From Nostoc sp. FACHB-892 (lineage in GTDB: Bacteria > Cyanobacteriota > Cyanobacteriia > Cyanobacteriales > Nostocaceae): a DNA stretch of 64,000 nucleotides. Below, in pieces: positions 8,714 through 17,565 of the stretch (position 1 is its first letter; each line of letters opens with the position of its first letter). Both the position numbers and the translations under genes were made by a program. A model generated the notes under the pieces. The model searched no databases. It was not told the DNA's origin and saw nothing but the letters and a program-made list of their open reading frames with translations. The stretch is from assembly GCF_014698795.1 (NCBI RefSeq), contig NZ_JACJTR010000002.1, positions 310,001 through 374,000 on the forward strand, written 5' to 3'.

Positions 8714-9007
8714 ATGAGTATCAAAGACTCATCCACGAGTATAAAAGACTCATCCACGAGTATAAAAGACTCATTCACGAGTATAAAAGACTCATTCACG
8801 AGTATAAAAGACTCATTCACGAGTATCAAAGACTCGTCCACGAGTATCAAAGACTCATTCACGAGTATAAAAGACTCGTCCACGAGTATCAAAGACTCGT
8901 CCACGAGTATCAAAGACTCGTCCACGAGTATCAAAGGCTCGTCCGCGAGTATCAAAGACTCATCCACGAGTATCAAAGACTCATCCACGAGTATCAAAGA
9001 CTCAATG
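8714..9007. repeat. Tandem array: 14 copies of a 21-bp unit containing a palindrome
   Basis: Fourteen direct repeats of about GAGTATCAAAGACTCATCCAC run without spacers. Variants differ at a few positions (TATCAAA/TATAAAA, ACTCAT/ACTCGT, CC/TC). Each junction makes ACTCGT-CC-ACGAGT, a 6-bp inverted repeat with a 2-base loop. Because 21 is a multiple of 3 all frames stay open: the plus strand could give (TSIKDSS)n from 8693 to 9049, the minus strand (ILVDESL)n, and neither has convincing support as a protein. It lies between convergent genes. Confidence 0.9.
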
Positions 9008-9021
9008 AGATTTACTCCTAA

Positions 9022-9633
9022 CTATTTCTGCGGCCACCGCCAATTATAGCGATTCCATTCGTAAATTCCTTGAATTTCATACTCAGCGCCGTTGAAGAAG
9101 CGGACGACGCAGTTAGTAGAGGAATCATCACCGTTGTTAATTTCCTCGACCTTAATCACCATACAGGGAAACCATTCGCGCTTACAAGGCCCATCCTCTT
9201 GCACCCATTCCCATAGTGCATTGGAAACTTCAATGCGATCGCCTACTCTTAGCTTTAGTGCATCCTCAAAATAAGAATATTTATCAAAATGATATGGCTC
9301 TACACGATTGAGCCACTGTAAACCATAGCGTTGCCGAATAAATTGTACTGTTCCAGAGTCATTTTGCAATAGCCAGTCGTTGAGTAATTGCACTTTCCAA
9401 GTGCGGTTGCGTTGTTCTTCATCCTTAACAAACTGTAAAAATGCTTCTAACTCCTCTGCGGTAAGTTCGTCTAAGGGATTAGCAATAGCTGATGCTCTAG
9501 AGGTAGAATTTCCCTGAATTTGCTCCACGACTTGCAGTAATATCTCTTTCTGCGTGTCAGTGAGAGGACAGCTTGCTGCATCACAATCATTAAAGGCTGC
9601 GAGCATAGATGCTTCAATCTCATCTGGAGTCAT
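9022..9633 (-). CDS. Conserved hypothetical protein
   Basis: I do not recognise a named family. The 203-residue protein starts with a helical, acidic part (MTPDEIEASMLAAFNDCDAA), has a central helical stretch ending in WLNRVEPYHFDKY, and finishes with a basic, aromatic, beta-rich region. There LRVGDRIEVSNALWEW and the last ~40 residues could form a small SH3- or KOW-like barrel. No signal peptide or membrane segment is present. It converges with the 21-bp repeat array and is divergent from the secreted protein at 9768. Confidence 0.75.
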   Translation of the reverse strand: MTPDEIEASMLAAFNDCDAASCPLTDTQKEILLQVVEQIQGNSTSRASAIANPLDELTAEELEAFLQFVKDEEQRNRTWKVQLLNDWLLQNDSGTVQFIRQRYGLQWLNRVEPYHFDKYSYFEDALKLRVGDRIEVSNALWEWVQEDGPCKREWFPCMVIKVEEINNGDDSSTNCVVRFFNGAEYEIQGIYEWNRYNWRWPQK

Positions 9634-9767
9634 AAGTTAATAGCAATTGAGGGTTATTTCCCTAATTATTACAAAGGTTAAATTAAAGTCTTCAATTCCT
9701 TGTAGTGAAATTCAGGTAAGCTGAGATTATAAGTTACATATTGTTAGATTAAGCCACGGAGTCTTTT

Positions 9768-10199
9768 ATGCGCTTGCGCTCACTCACGGTCGTTTTTATT
9801 TCCTGTCTCATCACCTTTCTATCGTGGGTGAGCATTCCCCCTGCTGTAGCACTGACACAAGTTAGATTATTTGATGTTTCCTATAAAGATTGTCCACCAG
9901 AACTAGCACAAGGGGCTGTTATCAGTAGTGGTAGCGCGGCTGCTAATTGTTTTCTTGTCTTTGGTAAAGCAGAAAATGGCACTTACAAAACAGTTTACGA
10001 CGCAGATATTTTTGGACGCATCTATGATGCTAACAATGACTCGGTAATGCAAAACCGCACCCGCTTAGGTTCTATTGCTGAGGTTCCACCTGGCATTAGC
10101 GATTTTGAATTGAGAATTTCTGTACCTGCGAATCAGCCTACTCCGTTGAAGCTGAAGCAATTTAAAGCAGCTGGATTTAGCGGCCAAGTGCGTAAGTAA
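9768..10199 (+). CDS. Small secreted protein of unknown function
   Basis: The 143-residue product begins with a clear signal peptide (basic MRLR, a hydrophobic core, then PPAVALTQV, cleavage near residue 28). The mature part contains two cysteines (KDCPPEL and ANCFLVF), likely a disulfide, and IFGRIYDANNDSVMQNRTR, which suggests a beta-sandwich. GGAG lies 8 bases before the ATG. A hairpin overlapping the stop region (10197-10245) may end transcription. I do not recognise the family. Confidence 0.8.
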   Translation: MRLRSLTVVFISCLITFLSWVSIPPAVALTQVRLFDVSYKDCPPELAQGAVISSGSAAANCFLVFGKAENGTYKTVYDADIFGRIYDANNDSVMQNRTRLGSIAEVPPGISDFELRISVPANQPTPLKLKQFKAAGFSGQVRK

Positions 10200-10245
10200 T
10201 ACCAATATTTAGATTTGAGATTTTAAAGGCAGTGCATTGGTATTA
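10197..10245 (+). terminator. Hairpin at the end of the secreted-protein gene
   Basis: TAATACCAAT and ATTGGTATTA form a perfect 10-bp stem around a 29-base loop. The same ACCAAT ends flank the MITE at 2013-2161, so this could be a small repeat rather than a true terminator. Confidence 0.4.
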
Positions 10246-10467
10246 ATGTTAGCGAAGTGTAGGAGCAACCCATCACTTTCCAGGAAAAACTGCTGTTTTT
10301 TCACACTTCGTCTGATAACAATAAAAACTGCTGCAACAACGGCACTATTTGGCTATCCTATGAATCCTGTCTCTTGGATATAGCTGATAGTTTGACAAAA
10401 ATCCTCGAAAAAGAACATTTACTACAAGTAGTCATAAGTCTAAAAGACTATCTCAGTAAACAGTTCT

Positions 10468-10551
10468 TATCGCTACGAAGCCGTATTTAACATCATTTGG
10501 CATTGTGCCGGAAATCTAACTTACCCAGATTTTTACAAAGCAATGAACTAA
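10468..10551 (+). pseudogene. Remnant of a larger cyanobacterial gene
   Basis: In one frame the stretch reads YRYEAVFNIIWHCAGNL then TYPDFYKAMN and a stop. This resembles a short conserved block (EAVFxIIWHCAxNLxYPxFY) that I recall from larger cyanobacterial proteins. No start or continuous frame exists upstream. The rest of the 10246-10618 gap holds only broken frames and a CTCTGCG-rich dispersed repeat just before 10619. Confidence 0.4.
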
Positions 10552-10618
10552 AACAATAAGCACAAAGTTCTTTATCTTCCTCCACGTTCCTCTGCGCTTC
10601 CCTCTGCGTTCCTCTGCG

Positions 10619-11047
10619 TTAAAAAACAATCTCTTCACTCATCCTCTCTTCCAAAACTTCTAATAACCCATCCACATCCTTACCAACTTGCTCAAAACAA
10701 ATCGGTGGCGCTGGTTCCGGTGCAAATTGAATTAACATAATTTCACCCTTACCAATCCCAATCATCACAACTTCCACTTCCGGTTTATGATTCTCGACAA
10801 TTCCCAAAATTTCTTGCAGCCGATTTTCAACTTTAATATTTAAATTTTCTATCTGCTCTTTTGGACAATAAACAAAATGCGGCGTTGGTTGCAAATCAAT
10901 ACCAATAGTACCTTGACTGTCACCATTTGCTAACCACAATCCCCAAAACAGTGCCGCCAATTCCTGCTGATTTGCTTTTACAAACTTATTCAACTGGTGA
11001 CGCCACTTGTTATCACCTGATTCTGGTTGACTATTGCCAAAAAACAT
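10619..11047 (-). CDS. Conserved cyanobacterial protein, possibly the carboxysome assembly chaperone CcmS
   Basis: A 142-residue soluble protein with an N-terminal helical part (WRHQLNKFVKANQQELAAL), a glycine turn, GTIGIDLQPTPHFVYCP, and a C-terminal alpha/beta part (VVMIGIGKGEIMLIQF and CFEQVGKDVDGLLEVLEERM). The pattern matches what I remember of the small protein described as the beta-carboxysome chaperone CcmS, which works on CcmK. That identification is from memory and not certain. If right, the gene lies 29 kb from the ccm operon in the same window. It is downstream of, and in the same direction as, the ABC transporter. Confidence 0.7.
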   Translation of the reverse strand: MFFGNSQPESGDNKWRHQLNKFVKANQQELAALFWGLWLANGDSQGTIGIDLQPTPHFVYCPKEQIENLNIKVENRLQEILGIVENHKPEVEVVMIGIGKGEIMLIQFAPEPAPPICFEQVGKDVDGLLEVLEERMSEEIVF

Positions 11048-11092
11048 AAATAATTCGTAATTCGTAATTAAAACACAAAGAATGAGGGAAAG

Positions 11093-12901
11093 TTATCTTA
11101 AGCCTGATTGTACACGCCAGAGGCCGGAATAAATTCCATCTTTCTCTAGCAATTGTTCATGGGTTCCCGACTCTACTAATTTCCCATGTTCCATGACATA
11201 AATGCAATCGGCATTGCGGATGGTAGAAAGACGATGAGCGATCGCAATTGTAGTTCTATCTACTGTAATCCGGTCGAGCGATCGCTGGATTGCCGCTTCT
11301 GTCTCATTATCCACTGCTGAGGTTGCTTCATCTAAAATCAGAATGGGCGGATTTTTCAAGACTGCACGAGCGATCGCAATCCGTTGTCTTTGTCCACCAG
11401 ATAACTTTTGTCCTCTTTCCCCCACAATTGTCTCATAACCTTGGGGCAGATCAACAATAAATTCGTGTGCCTCGGCTATCTTCGCCGCCGTGATAATTTC
11501 TTGCTCTGTATTCTCAAAGCTACCATAAGCAATATTTTCCGCTACAGTGCCATGAAATAGAAAGACATCTTGACTAACCAAACCAATGCAACGGCGTAAA
11601 TCTTTTAAATTCAAACTTTGCAAATCAATGCCATCAAGAGTAATGCTTCCCGTTTGCACTTCGTATAACCGCAACAAAAGTTTGACTAAAGTACTTTTAC
11701 CAGAACCAGTAGAACCGACAATTGCAATGGTTTTCCCCGCCGGAATATCCAAAGACAGGTTTTTAATCACTGGAAATCTATCTTTATAGGCAAAATAAAC
11801 ATTTTTAAATTGCACTTCACCGCGCACTTCATTGACTGGTAATGATACATCGCCTGTATGAATAGCAATAGGAGTATCCAACAAATTCATGACTCGATTC
11901 GTAGAAGCCATTGCGCGTTGATATTGGTCAAATGTTTCGCCTAATCTAGTTAAAGGCCAGAGCAAACGCTGGATTAAAAATACTAATACGCTGTAAGCAC
12001 CTACAGACATTTTTCCAGAAACTGCTGCCATCCCGCCATATAAAAGTAATGCTGTGAAACCCACCAAAATCAGCATCCGAATTAACGGCACAAAAGCAGC
12101 AGAAAGAGTAATTGCCTTGGCGTTACTGTGTCGATAAGCGTCACTATCTAATTCCAAACGAGAAGCTTCATAAGTTTCGGCGGTGAAACTTTTAATAGTA
12201 GTAATCCCACTAATATTGTTTGACAAACGTGAATTTAGGAAACCTACTTTTTCCCGGACATCAGCGTAGCGAGGTGCAAGTAGTCGTTGATAAGCAAAAG
12301 AACCCCAGAGGATAAATGGCATCGGTGACAAAGCCATCCACGCCACATCAGGAGCCAAAATAAAGAAAGCAGCGCCAATAATTAGAACAGTTGCAGAAAC
12401 TTGGAGAATATCATTTGCTCCTCCATCCAAAAACCGCTCTAATTGGTTAATATCATCACTGAGGATAGACATTAAACCGCCAGTGCTGCGTTCTTCAAAA
12501 TAAGCTAATTCCAACTCTTGCAAATGTTTGTATGCATCCAAACGCAAGTCATGCTGAATATTCTGACCCAAATTCCGCCAAAGGCGAGCGTAGGCGTACT
12601 CAAAAACAGATTCTAGTATCCAAATGATGACTGTCAGGAAGGAAATAATCAAAAATTGTTGAAAGACATCGCGTACCCCGAACTGGGCAATTATGGAATC
12701 TTGCTGTTTAACTACCACATCCACCGCGACGCCAATTAGGGCTGGTGGTGCTAAGTCGAAAAATTTATTGAGGATAGAACAAGTAGTCGCCAGCCAAATT
12801 TGTTTACGATACTGGTGTCCATACTCAAGCAAGCGCTGGAGAGGATGCGTTGAATGTTTACGCCTTCTTGATGCCCGATGAGATTTTAATACAGTAGCCA
12901 C
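11093..12901 (-). CDS. ABC transporter, fused permease and ATPase (exporter type)
   Basis: A half-size exporter of 602 residues. Residues ~30-330 form the six-helix type-1 membrane domain. The nucleotide-binding domain has Walker [10 protein letters not shown] (396-404), the signature LSGGQRQR (500-507), Walker B LILDEA (521-526) and the switch histidine in IAHRLST (~556). It should act as a homodimer or pair with another half transporter. The type resembles MsbA/multidrug or peptide exporters; no cargo gene is adjacent. A decayed copy of its ATPase region lies upstream at 12999-13090. Confidence 0.92.
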   Translation of the reverse strand: MATVLKSHRASRRRKHSTHPLQRLLEYGHQYRKQIWLATTCSILNKFFDLAPPALIGVAVDVVVKQQDSIIAQFGVRDVFQQFLIISFLTVIIWILESVFEYAYARLWRNLGQNIQHDLRLDAYKHLQELELAYFEERSTGGLMSILSDDINQLERFLDGGANDILQVSATVLIIGAAFFILAPDVAWMALSPMPFILWGSFAYQRLLAPRYADVREKVGFLNSRLSNNISGITTIKSFTAETYEASRLELDSDAYRHSNAKAITLSAAFVPLIRMLILVGFTALLLYGGMAAVSGKMSVGAYSVLVFLIQRLLWPLTRLGETFDQYQRAMASTNRVMNLLDTPIAIHTGDVSLPVNEVRGEVQFKNVYFAYKDRFPVIKNLSLDIPAGKTIAIVGSTGSGKSTLVKLLLRLYEVQTGSITLDGIDLQSLNLKDLRRCIGLVSQDVFLFHGTVAENIAYGSFENTEQEIITAAKIAEAHEFIVDLPQGYETIVGERGQKLSGGQRQRIAIARAVLKNPPILILDEATSAVDNETEAAIQRSLDRITVDRTTIAIAHRLSTIRNADCIYVMEHGKLVESGTHEQLLEKDGIYSGLWRVQSGLR

Positions 12902-12998
12902 GGCTTTTTGCGGTTTCGTGCTACTGATATTACCACGGAAAAAAGTTTTGAGTCTTGAGTCTGAAGATGAGTGATTACCTACGGTACGCTACGCGAAC

Positions 12999-13090
12999 GC
13001 AATTGTAGTTCTATCTACTGTAATCTGTTTGAGCGATCGCTAAATTGCCGCTTGTATATCATTATCCACCGCCGAGGTAGCTTCATCTCA
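12999..13090 (-). pseudogene. Decayed copy of part of the ABC transporter ATPase region
   Basis: This 92-base stretch matches 11245-11337 inside the intact gene with scattered changes, for example GCAATTGTAGTTCTATCT in both. On the minus strand it encodes a [13 protein letters not shown] piece and VDRTTIA, but the frame is broken. It lies upstream of the intact start in the same orientation. The rest of 12902-13274 holds a short dispersed repeat (near 12977) and the likely SulP promoter. Confidence 0.7.
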
Positions 13091-13274
13091 AACGCAAATG
13101 TCGCAGGGTACAAGTTAATAACAATATAATTTTGACTTTTTTGGGAGATGTTTATAATGAAAGGGTTTTTGCCCCAGGCATCTTTGAGGTTCCGGGTATT
13201 ATGCTTAATTGCTCGCATATCATGTGATATCTATCTTTGCATCAACAAAGTTTGTATGAGAGTTGAAACAGAAT

Positions 13275-14957
13275 ATGGCAATATCTGATATCCTCCAAGA
13301 ACCAAAGTCTTTGAGTGGCTTGTTTAAGGGACTGCGTGGCGATTTTACCGGAGGGCTAACAGCAGCAGTGGTAGCCTTGCCTTTAGCTTTAGCCTTTGCA
13401 GTAGCAAGTGGAGTAGAACCAAAAGCTGGACTTTACACAGCTATTGTGGCGGGAATTGTAGCGGCAATTTTTGGTGGTTCGTCAGTACAGATTACAGGGC
13501 CAACAGGTGCAATGGCTGTAATTTTGGTGGGAATTGTCGCCAAGTACGGAATTGAGAAAGTTTGGATTGCTGGGGTGATGGCTGGGATTATCCAGATTGC
13601 CTTGGGGGTTGCCAAACTTGGACAGCTAGTGAAGTTTATTCCCTATCCAGTCACGGCAGGCTTTACTAATGGTATTGCCGTGATTATATTTTGTGGTCAA
13701 TTAAATAATTTCTTTGGTTTACAACTACCGCGCAGTGAACATTTTGCGCCGGGGCTTTGGCAAAGTGTAACTCATGTAGAAGCTTTAAATTGGGCTGCTG
13801 TTGGGTTGGCAATAGTGGTGATAGCAACCACGGTTTTGTGGCCCAGGATTAATTCTACAATACCGGGTTCTTTAATGGGGTTGGTGTTGGCAACAGCTAT
13901 CGCTGCTTATTTCCATCTGCATATACCCACAATTGGTAGCATTCCGCAATCTTTACCGATGCCCCAAGGTATTCCCCACTGGAATGATTTTGGCTTGATT
14001 CGAGAACTGATTAATCCGGCTTTGGCTTTGGCTGCACTGGGAAGTATTGAATCGTTGCTGTCGGCAGTGGTGGCTGATGGGATGACAGTGAGCGAAAAAC
14101 ACAATAGCGATCGCGAATTAATTGGTCAAGGATTGGCAAATATGATTGTCCCATTTTTTGGTGGCATTCCGGCAACAGGTGCGATCGCTCGAACTGTTGT
14201 CAATGTCCGTTCTGGGGGTAAAACCCGGCTATCTGGAGTAATTCACGGCGTTGCCTTAGCTATTATTGTTTTAACTTTAGCACCTCTAGCAGCACAGATT
14301 CCTTTAGCAGCACTTGCTGGCATTTTGATGGTGGTTAGTGTGCGGATGATTGAGTGGGAAGCCATTGGTTTATTGATGCGTGCTACCTACTCTGATTTTG
14401 CGGTGATGATTCTCACTTGGCTAGTAACAATCTTATTTGACTTAGTTCTCGCTGTAGAAGTGGGATTGATTGCAGCCGGAGCATTGTTCATCAAACGGAT
14501 GAGCGATTTAAGCTTAGTCAAAATACCTGAAACCGAAGTATTTCCTCCTGGTACTCCTTTGGAATTAGGTAAAGAAATTGCCGTTTATCGCGTAGATGGC
14601 CCTGTATTTTTTGGTGCTGCTGAACGGTTTGCTACCTTCCTCCGCGATGAACCGGAAGTAAAATATTTAATTCTCCGGTTACGCTTTGTACCAAATATGG
14701 ATACCACTGGGTTAGTAGCTTTAGAAGATATTTACCACGACTTAGAACGGCACAATTGCCGCTTAATTCTCACAGGTTTACAAACCGAAGTTAAAGAACT
14801 ATTAGAACGAACAGGATTGCTACAAACAATTGGATTATCAAATTGTTTTGAAACAACAACAGATGCGATTTGCTCTATCTCTCCTCAAATTCAACAATGT
14901 TCTCAACCTGTAGCGGCTGATTTGAAAACAAAAGAATTGATGGAATTAAATGAATGA
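13275..14957 (+). CDS. SulP family anion transporter with C-terminal STAS domain
   Basis: The membrane part (about residues 20-430) has 10 or more helices. GGLTAAVVALPLALAFAVASG and ITGPTGAMAVI are the SLC26/SulP signatures that form the anion site between TM3 and TM10. A cytosolic STAS domain follows (VYRVDGPVFFGAAERF to about residue 535). Cyanobacterial members transport sulfate or bicarbonate (BicA); this protein is not obviously closer to BicA, so the substrate is left open. The frame also extends to a TTG at 13263, but the ATG at 13275 is the better start, giving 560 residues. Confidence 0.88.
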   Translation: MAISDILQEPKSLSGLFKGLRGDFTGGLTAAVVALPLALAFAVASGVEPKAGLYTAIVAGIVAAIFGGSSVQITGPTGAMAVILVGIVAKYGIEKVWIAGVMAGIIQIALGVAKLGQLVKFIPYPVTAGFTNGIAVIIFCGQLNNFFGLQLPRSEHFAPGLWQSVTHVEALNWAAVGLAIVVIATTVLWPRINSTIPGSLMGLVLATAIAAYFHLHIPTIGSIPQSLPMPQGIPHWNDFGLIRELINPALALAALGSIESLLSAVVADGMTVSEKHNSDRELIGQGLANMIVPFFGGIPATGAIARTVVNVRSGGKTRLSGVIHGVALAIIVLTLAPLAAQIPLAALAGILMVVSVRMIEWEAIGLLMRATYSDFAVMILTWLVTILFDLVLAVEVGLIAAGALFIKRMSDLSLVKIPETEVFPPGTPLELGKEIAVYRVDGPVFFGAAERFATFLRDEPEVKYLILRLRFVPNMDTTGLVALEDIYHDLERHNCRLILTGLQTEVKELLERTGLLQTIGLSNCFETTTDAICSISPQIQQCSQPVAADLKTKELMELNE

Positions 14958-15101
14958 CAATATTTTGCCAAAACATAGATACCTGTAAATAGACAAGGTA
15001 GGTATTGTTTGTTATGTATACATATTTAGTTGTTTGAACCGTAGCGATCGCTTCTTGTAATATTAGGCTGAATCACTTTAATATCAACCACAATAAGCAT
15101 C

Positions 15102-16034
15102 ATGAGCGTTATCGTCTTCGGCAGCATAAATATAGACTTAGTAGCAACAGCACCCCAGTTGCCAGTCGCAGGAGAAACGTTGCTAGGAGAAGAATTTTTT
15201 AAAGTTTCAGGAGGTAAAGGAGCTAATCAAGCCGTAGCATTAGCAAAATTGGGAATTCCTACCCAAATGGTGGGGCGTGTAGGTGCAGACAATTTTGGTG
15301 TGGAACTTGTTAACAATTTACAAGCATCTGGTGTGCAGATTGACAATATTTTTGTGGATGAGACTGTTAGTTCTGGAGTCGCCATCATCGCCGTAAATCA
15401 TGCTGGTGAAAATCAAATTATTGTAATTCCTGGTGCAAATGGCTGTGTGAATCAAGAAGATGTAGAACGATTGTCCCATTTATTACCAGAAGCGACAGCA
15501 CTGCTTTTGCAATTAGAAATTCCGATTACTGCCGTGGTTGCAGCCGCTAAAGCCGCAAGAAAAACCAAAATAAGGGTAATTCTCGACCCTGCACCCGTAC
15601 AATCCGATTTTCCAGATGAACTTTATCCGTTAGTGGACATTATTACACCGAATGAAGTTGAAGCCGCACAGTTAGTGGGTTTTCCTGTGGATGGAGAAGA
15701 ACTTGTAGCCAAAGCAGCCGAAGTTTTATTAGAACGGGGAGTGAAATGTGCGATCGTTAAACTGGGTGCTAAAGGTGTTTTTTGTGCCACTGCTGAGGAA
15801 AAGTTTTTTGTACCCGCGTTTCCAGTTCATGCGGTTGACACAGTAGCTGCTGGCGATGCTTTTAATGGCGGCTTGACGGCAGCACTTTTTGAAGGACTTT
15901 CTTTACACCAGGCAGTTGTTTGGGGTGCAGCAACGGGTGCTTTGGCGACGACAAAACCAGGCGCACAAACTTCGCTACCGGATAGGTTTACATTTGATGC
16001 GTTTCTTAGGGAAAGGGCAGGGAGTAGGGAGTAG
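15102..16034 (+). CDS. rbsK: Ribokinase
   Basis: A PfkB-family kinase that phosphorylates D-ribose to ribose 5-phosphate. GSINIDLVATAP is the N-terminal substrate segment, GGKGANQAVALAKLG is PfkB signature 1 as found in ribokinase, and DTVAAGDAFNGG is signature 2 with the catalytic aspartate (the usual G of GAGD is A here). The length of 310 is normal. The last residues (RAGSRE) run into a G-rich dispersed repeat, so the original C-terminus may have been replaced. No ribose transporter is adjacent. Confidence 0.88.
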   Translation: MSVIVFGSINIDLVATAPQLPVAGETLLGEEFFKVSGGKGANQAVALAKLGIPTQMVGRVGADNFGVELVNNLQASGVQIDNIFVDETVSSGVAIIAVNHAGENQIIVIPGANGCVNQEDVERLSHLLPEATALLLQLEIPITAVVAAAKAARKTKIRVILDPAPVQSDFPDELYPLVDIITPNEVEAAQLVGFPVDGEELVAKAAEVLLERGVKCAIVKLGAKGVFCATAEEKFFVPAFPVHAVDTVAAGDAFNGGLTAALFEGLSLHQAVVWGAATGALATTKPGAQTSLPDRFTFDAFLRERAGSRE

Positions 16035-16163
16035 GGGAAGTAGGGGAAGCAGGGGGAGCAGGGGGAGCAGGGGAGGCAAGGGGACAAGAGGTGAGAACTT
16101 GAAACAAGTCTTTCCCCTTGTCCCCAATTCTCCTTGTCCCCAAGTCCTTTTGCCCAATGCCCA

Positions 16164-16277
16164 ATGCCCAATCCCCTATTCTTCAATCCCCTCTAACCAC
16201 GAGCAAGCGTAATCTGACTAATGCCCAATCCCCTATTCTTCAATCCCCTCTAACCACGAGCAAGCGTAATCTGACTA
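16164..16277. repeat. 57-bp tandem duplication at a gene 3' end
   Basis: Bases 16164-16220 and 16221-16277 are identical. The second copy contains the last codons and stop of the minus-strand gene ending at 16250, so the first copy is a duplicated gene tail plus repeat DNA. The preceding 16035-16163 is built of GGGGAGCAG-type and GCCCAAT-type dispersed repeats. Confidence 0.9.
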
Positions 16278-17377
16278 GCGTTAAAGTCTTGTAGCCGAGT
16301 CATGTTTCCACTTTGCTTATCTACGTTATACACAGCATTAGGTGTCTCATACCTCATAGCTCCAAAGGCAAGGAGTTGACCTGTTGCAGAGCAAACTAAG
16401 CTTTGTAAGCCATTATTCCATGCTTGACCATTAAATTTCAATTGTGCCAGTCTGATCGGGCTTTTTTGATTTGAGTCTAACTGCACCAGAGTTGTTTCAC
16501 CATTCAATCCAACTAAGGATGTATAGAGTTTTCCGTCTGGGCATTGTGCTAGATTATTAGCCCGCTCATCGTTCGGGAATTTAACCTTACTAATAGAACT
16601 TATTTCTCCTGTTTGAAGGTTAATATCTACCAATGTAATAGGTGGTGTACCGTTAGTTTTACCTACTAAACCTATGAGCCGCCCATCAATCGTGCCTAGC
16701 AAGCTGCCAAGCTGTTGATTCTGTTTAAGTCCTGAGACTATCAAAGTTTTTACAGGCGTACCCAAAAATGTAATGCGAGTAGGTGCCGCCTGTTTCTTAC
16801 CAATTGCAACAGGAGTAATAGCTACGACAAGTGTGCCATCGCTTAAAGAAGTGAAGCCAGTCAATGTCTCATTAGCTTCTACTAAAGGTTTAACCTGATC
16901 AGCAACTATGCCATTCCTTGGAGCAATGAGGCTATTCAATGTCTCGTTAGACTCTATTAAACCTGTACCAAGCTTGGCAATGCTGCCATCGTTTAAAAAA
17001 GCGAAGCTACTCAATGTCTCATTAGACTCTACTAAAGCTGTACCGCGCTCGGCAAGTATCTGAGAAACTAGTGGACTTAGAAGCTGAACCTTTCCTGTAT
17101 TTAAGGATTGCAAAACAAGGGATTCCAAAACAAGTCCTAGCCCTACAGGCTTAATATCTGTGGGTACAATGTTTGGGACAGTGCTATCTAATTCAGTGAT
17201 ATCTACCTCTGGAACAACCGTTTGGTCGGTGGTGATGATAGAGCCAGAATCTATACCTATAATTTTGTAACTTGGTGTTTGCGCCAAAGTTTTGTTGCTT
17301 ATATAACTAAGCCCAGATACTATAGTTCCACCAAGTACTAACTGGCCAAACTGCCGACGTGATAGCTTGTAACTCAT
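16250..17377 (-). CDS. Tat-type exported protein with repeat-rich beta-propeller-like body
   Basis: The frame is open from 17443, but that start lies in a MITE. The ATG at 17377 has GGAG seven bases upstream and gives MSYKLSRRQFGQLVLGGT, a twin-arginine signal peptide (SRRQF then a hydrophobic core to about residue 32). The mature protein has internal repeats, LVESNETLSSFAFLNDGS being echoed at least three times, then blade-like segments (LTGFTSLSDGTLV, AQCPDGKLYTSL). It is likely a beta-propeller. No enzymatic motif is recognised. The gene follows the galactose-oxidase-like gene in the same direction with 188 bases between, filled by a MITE. Confidence 0.75.
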   Translation of the reverse strand: MSYKLSRRQFGQLVLGGTIVSGLSYISNKTLAQTPSYKIIGIDSGSIITTDQTVVPEVDITELDSTVPNIVPTDIKPVGLGLVLESLVLQSLNTGKVQLLSPLVSQILAERGTALVESNETLSSFAFLNDGSIAKLGTGLIESNETLNSLIAPRNGIVADQVKPLVEANETLTGFTSLSDGTLVVAITPVAIGKKQAAPTRITFLGTPVKTLIVSGLKQNQQLGSLLGTIDGRLIGLVGKTNGTPPITLVDINLQTGEISSISKVKFPNDERANNLAQCPDGKLYTSLVGLNGETTLVQLDSNQKSPIRLAQLKFNGQAWNNGLQSLVCSATGQLLAFGAMRYETPNAVYNVDKQSGNMTRLQDFNASQITLARG

Positions 17378-17422
17378 ATTTCTACTCCTAAAATTAATGA
17401 CGTTTATTAAGTAGCAGTGTAT

Positions 17423-17545
17423 TAGACCTCTTGCATCAATCAAAAATAAAGAACTCTACCCCGCATTTGAGTACAAACGCTCCCTGCCCCGCAAGCGCAG
17501 GCAGAAGTTGGGGGTGCGGTATTAGAGACTTTTGCAAGAAGTCTA
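17423..17545. mobile_element. 123-bp MITE
   Basis: TAGACCTCTTGCA at 17423 and its near complement TGCAAGAAGTCTA ending at 17545 form terminal inverted repeats. The interior has GC-rich hairpin DNA with no gene. It separates the oxidase gene from the Tat-type gene. Confidence 0.65.
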
Positions 17546-17565
17546 TTGAACATAAACGGGTAAGG

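Noticed and set aside
8714..9007. CRISPR array
   Set aside because: The units are contiguous with no variable spacers and no cas gene is near.
8693..9049. Proteins made of (TSIKDSS)n on the plus strand or (ILVDESL)n on the minus strand (8602-8997)
   Set aside because: A 21-bp repeat keeps every frame open automatically, and no ribosome-binding site or conserved flank supports translation.
13015..13218. 67-codon minus-strand frame upstream of the SulP gene
   Set aside because: It overlaps the decayed ABC-transporter copy and has no motif of its own.
15827..16212. Overlapping frames on both strands near the ribokinase end
   Set aside because: They are shadows of rbsK and of G-rich/C-rich dispersed repeats.
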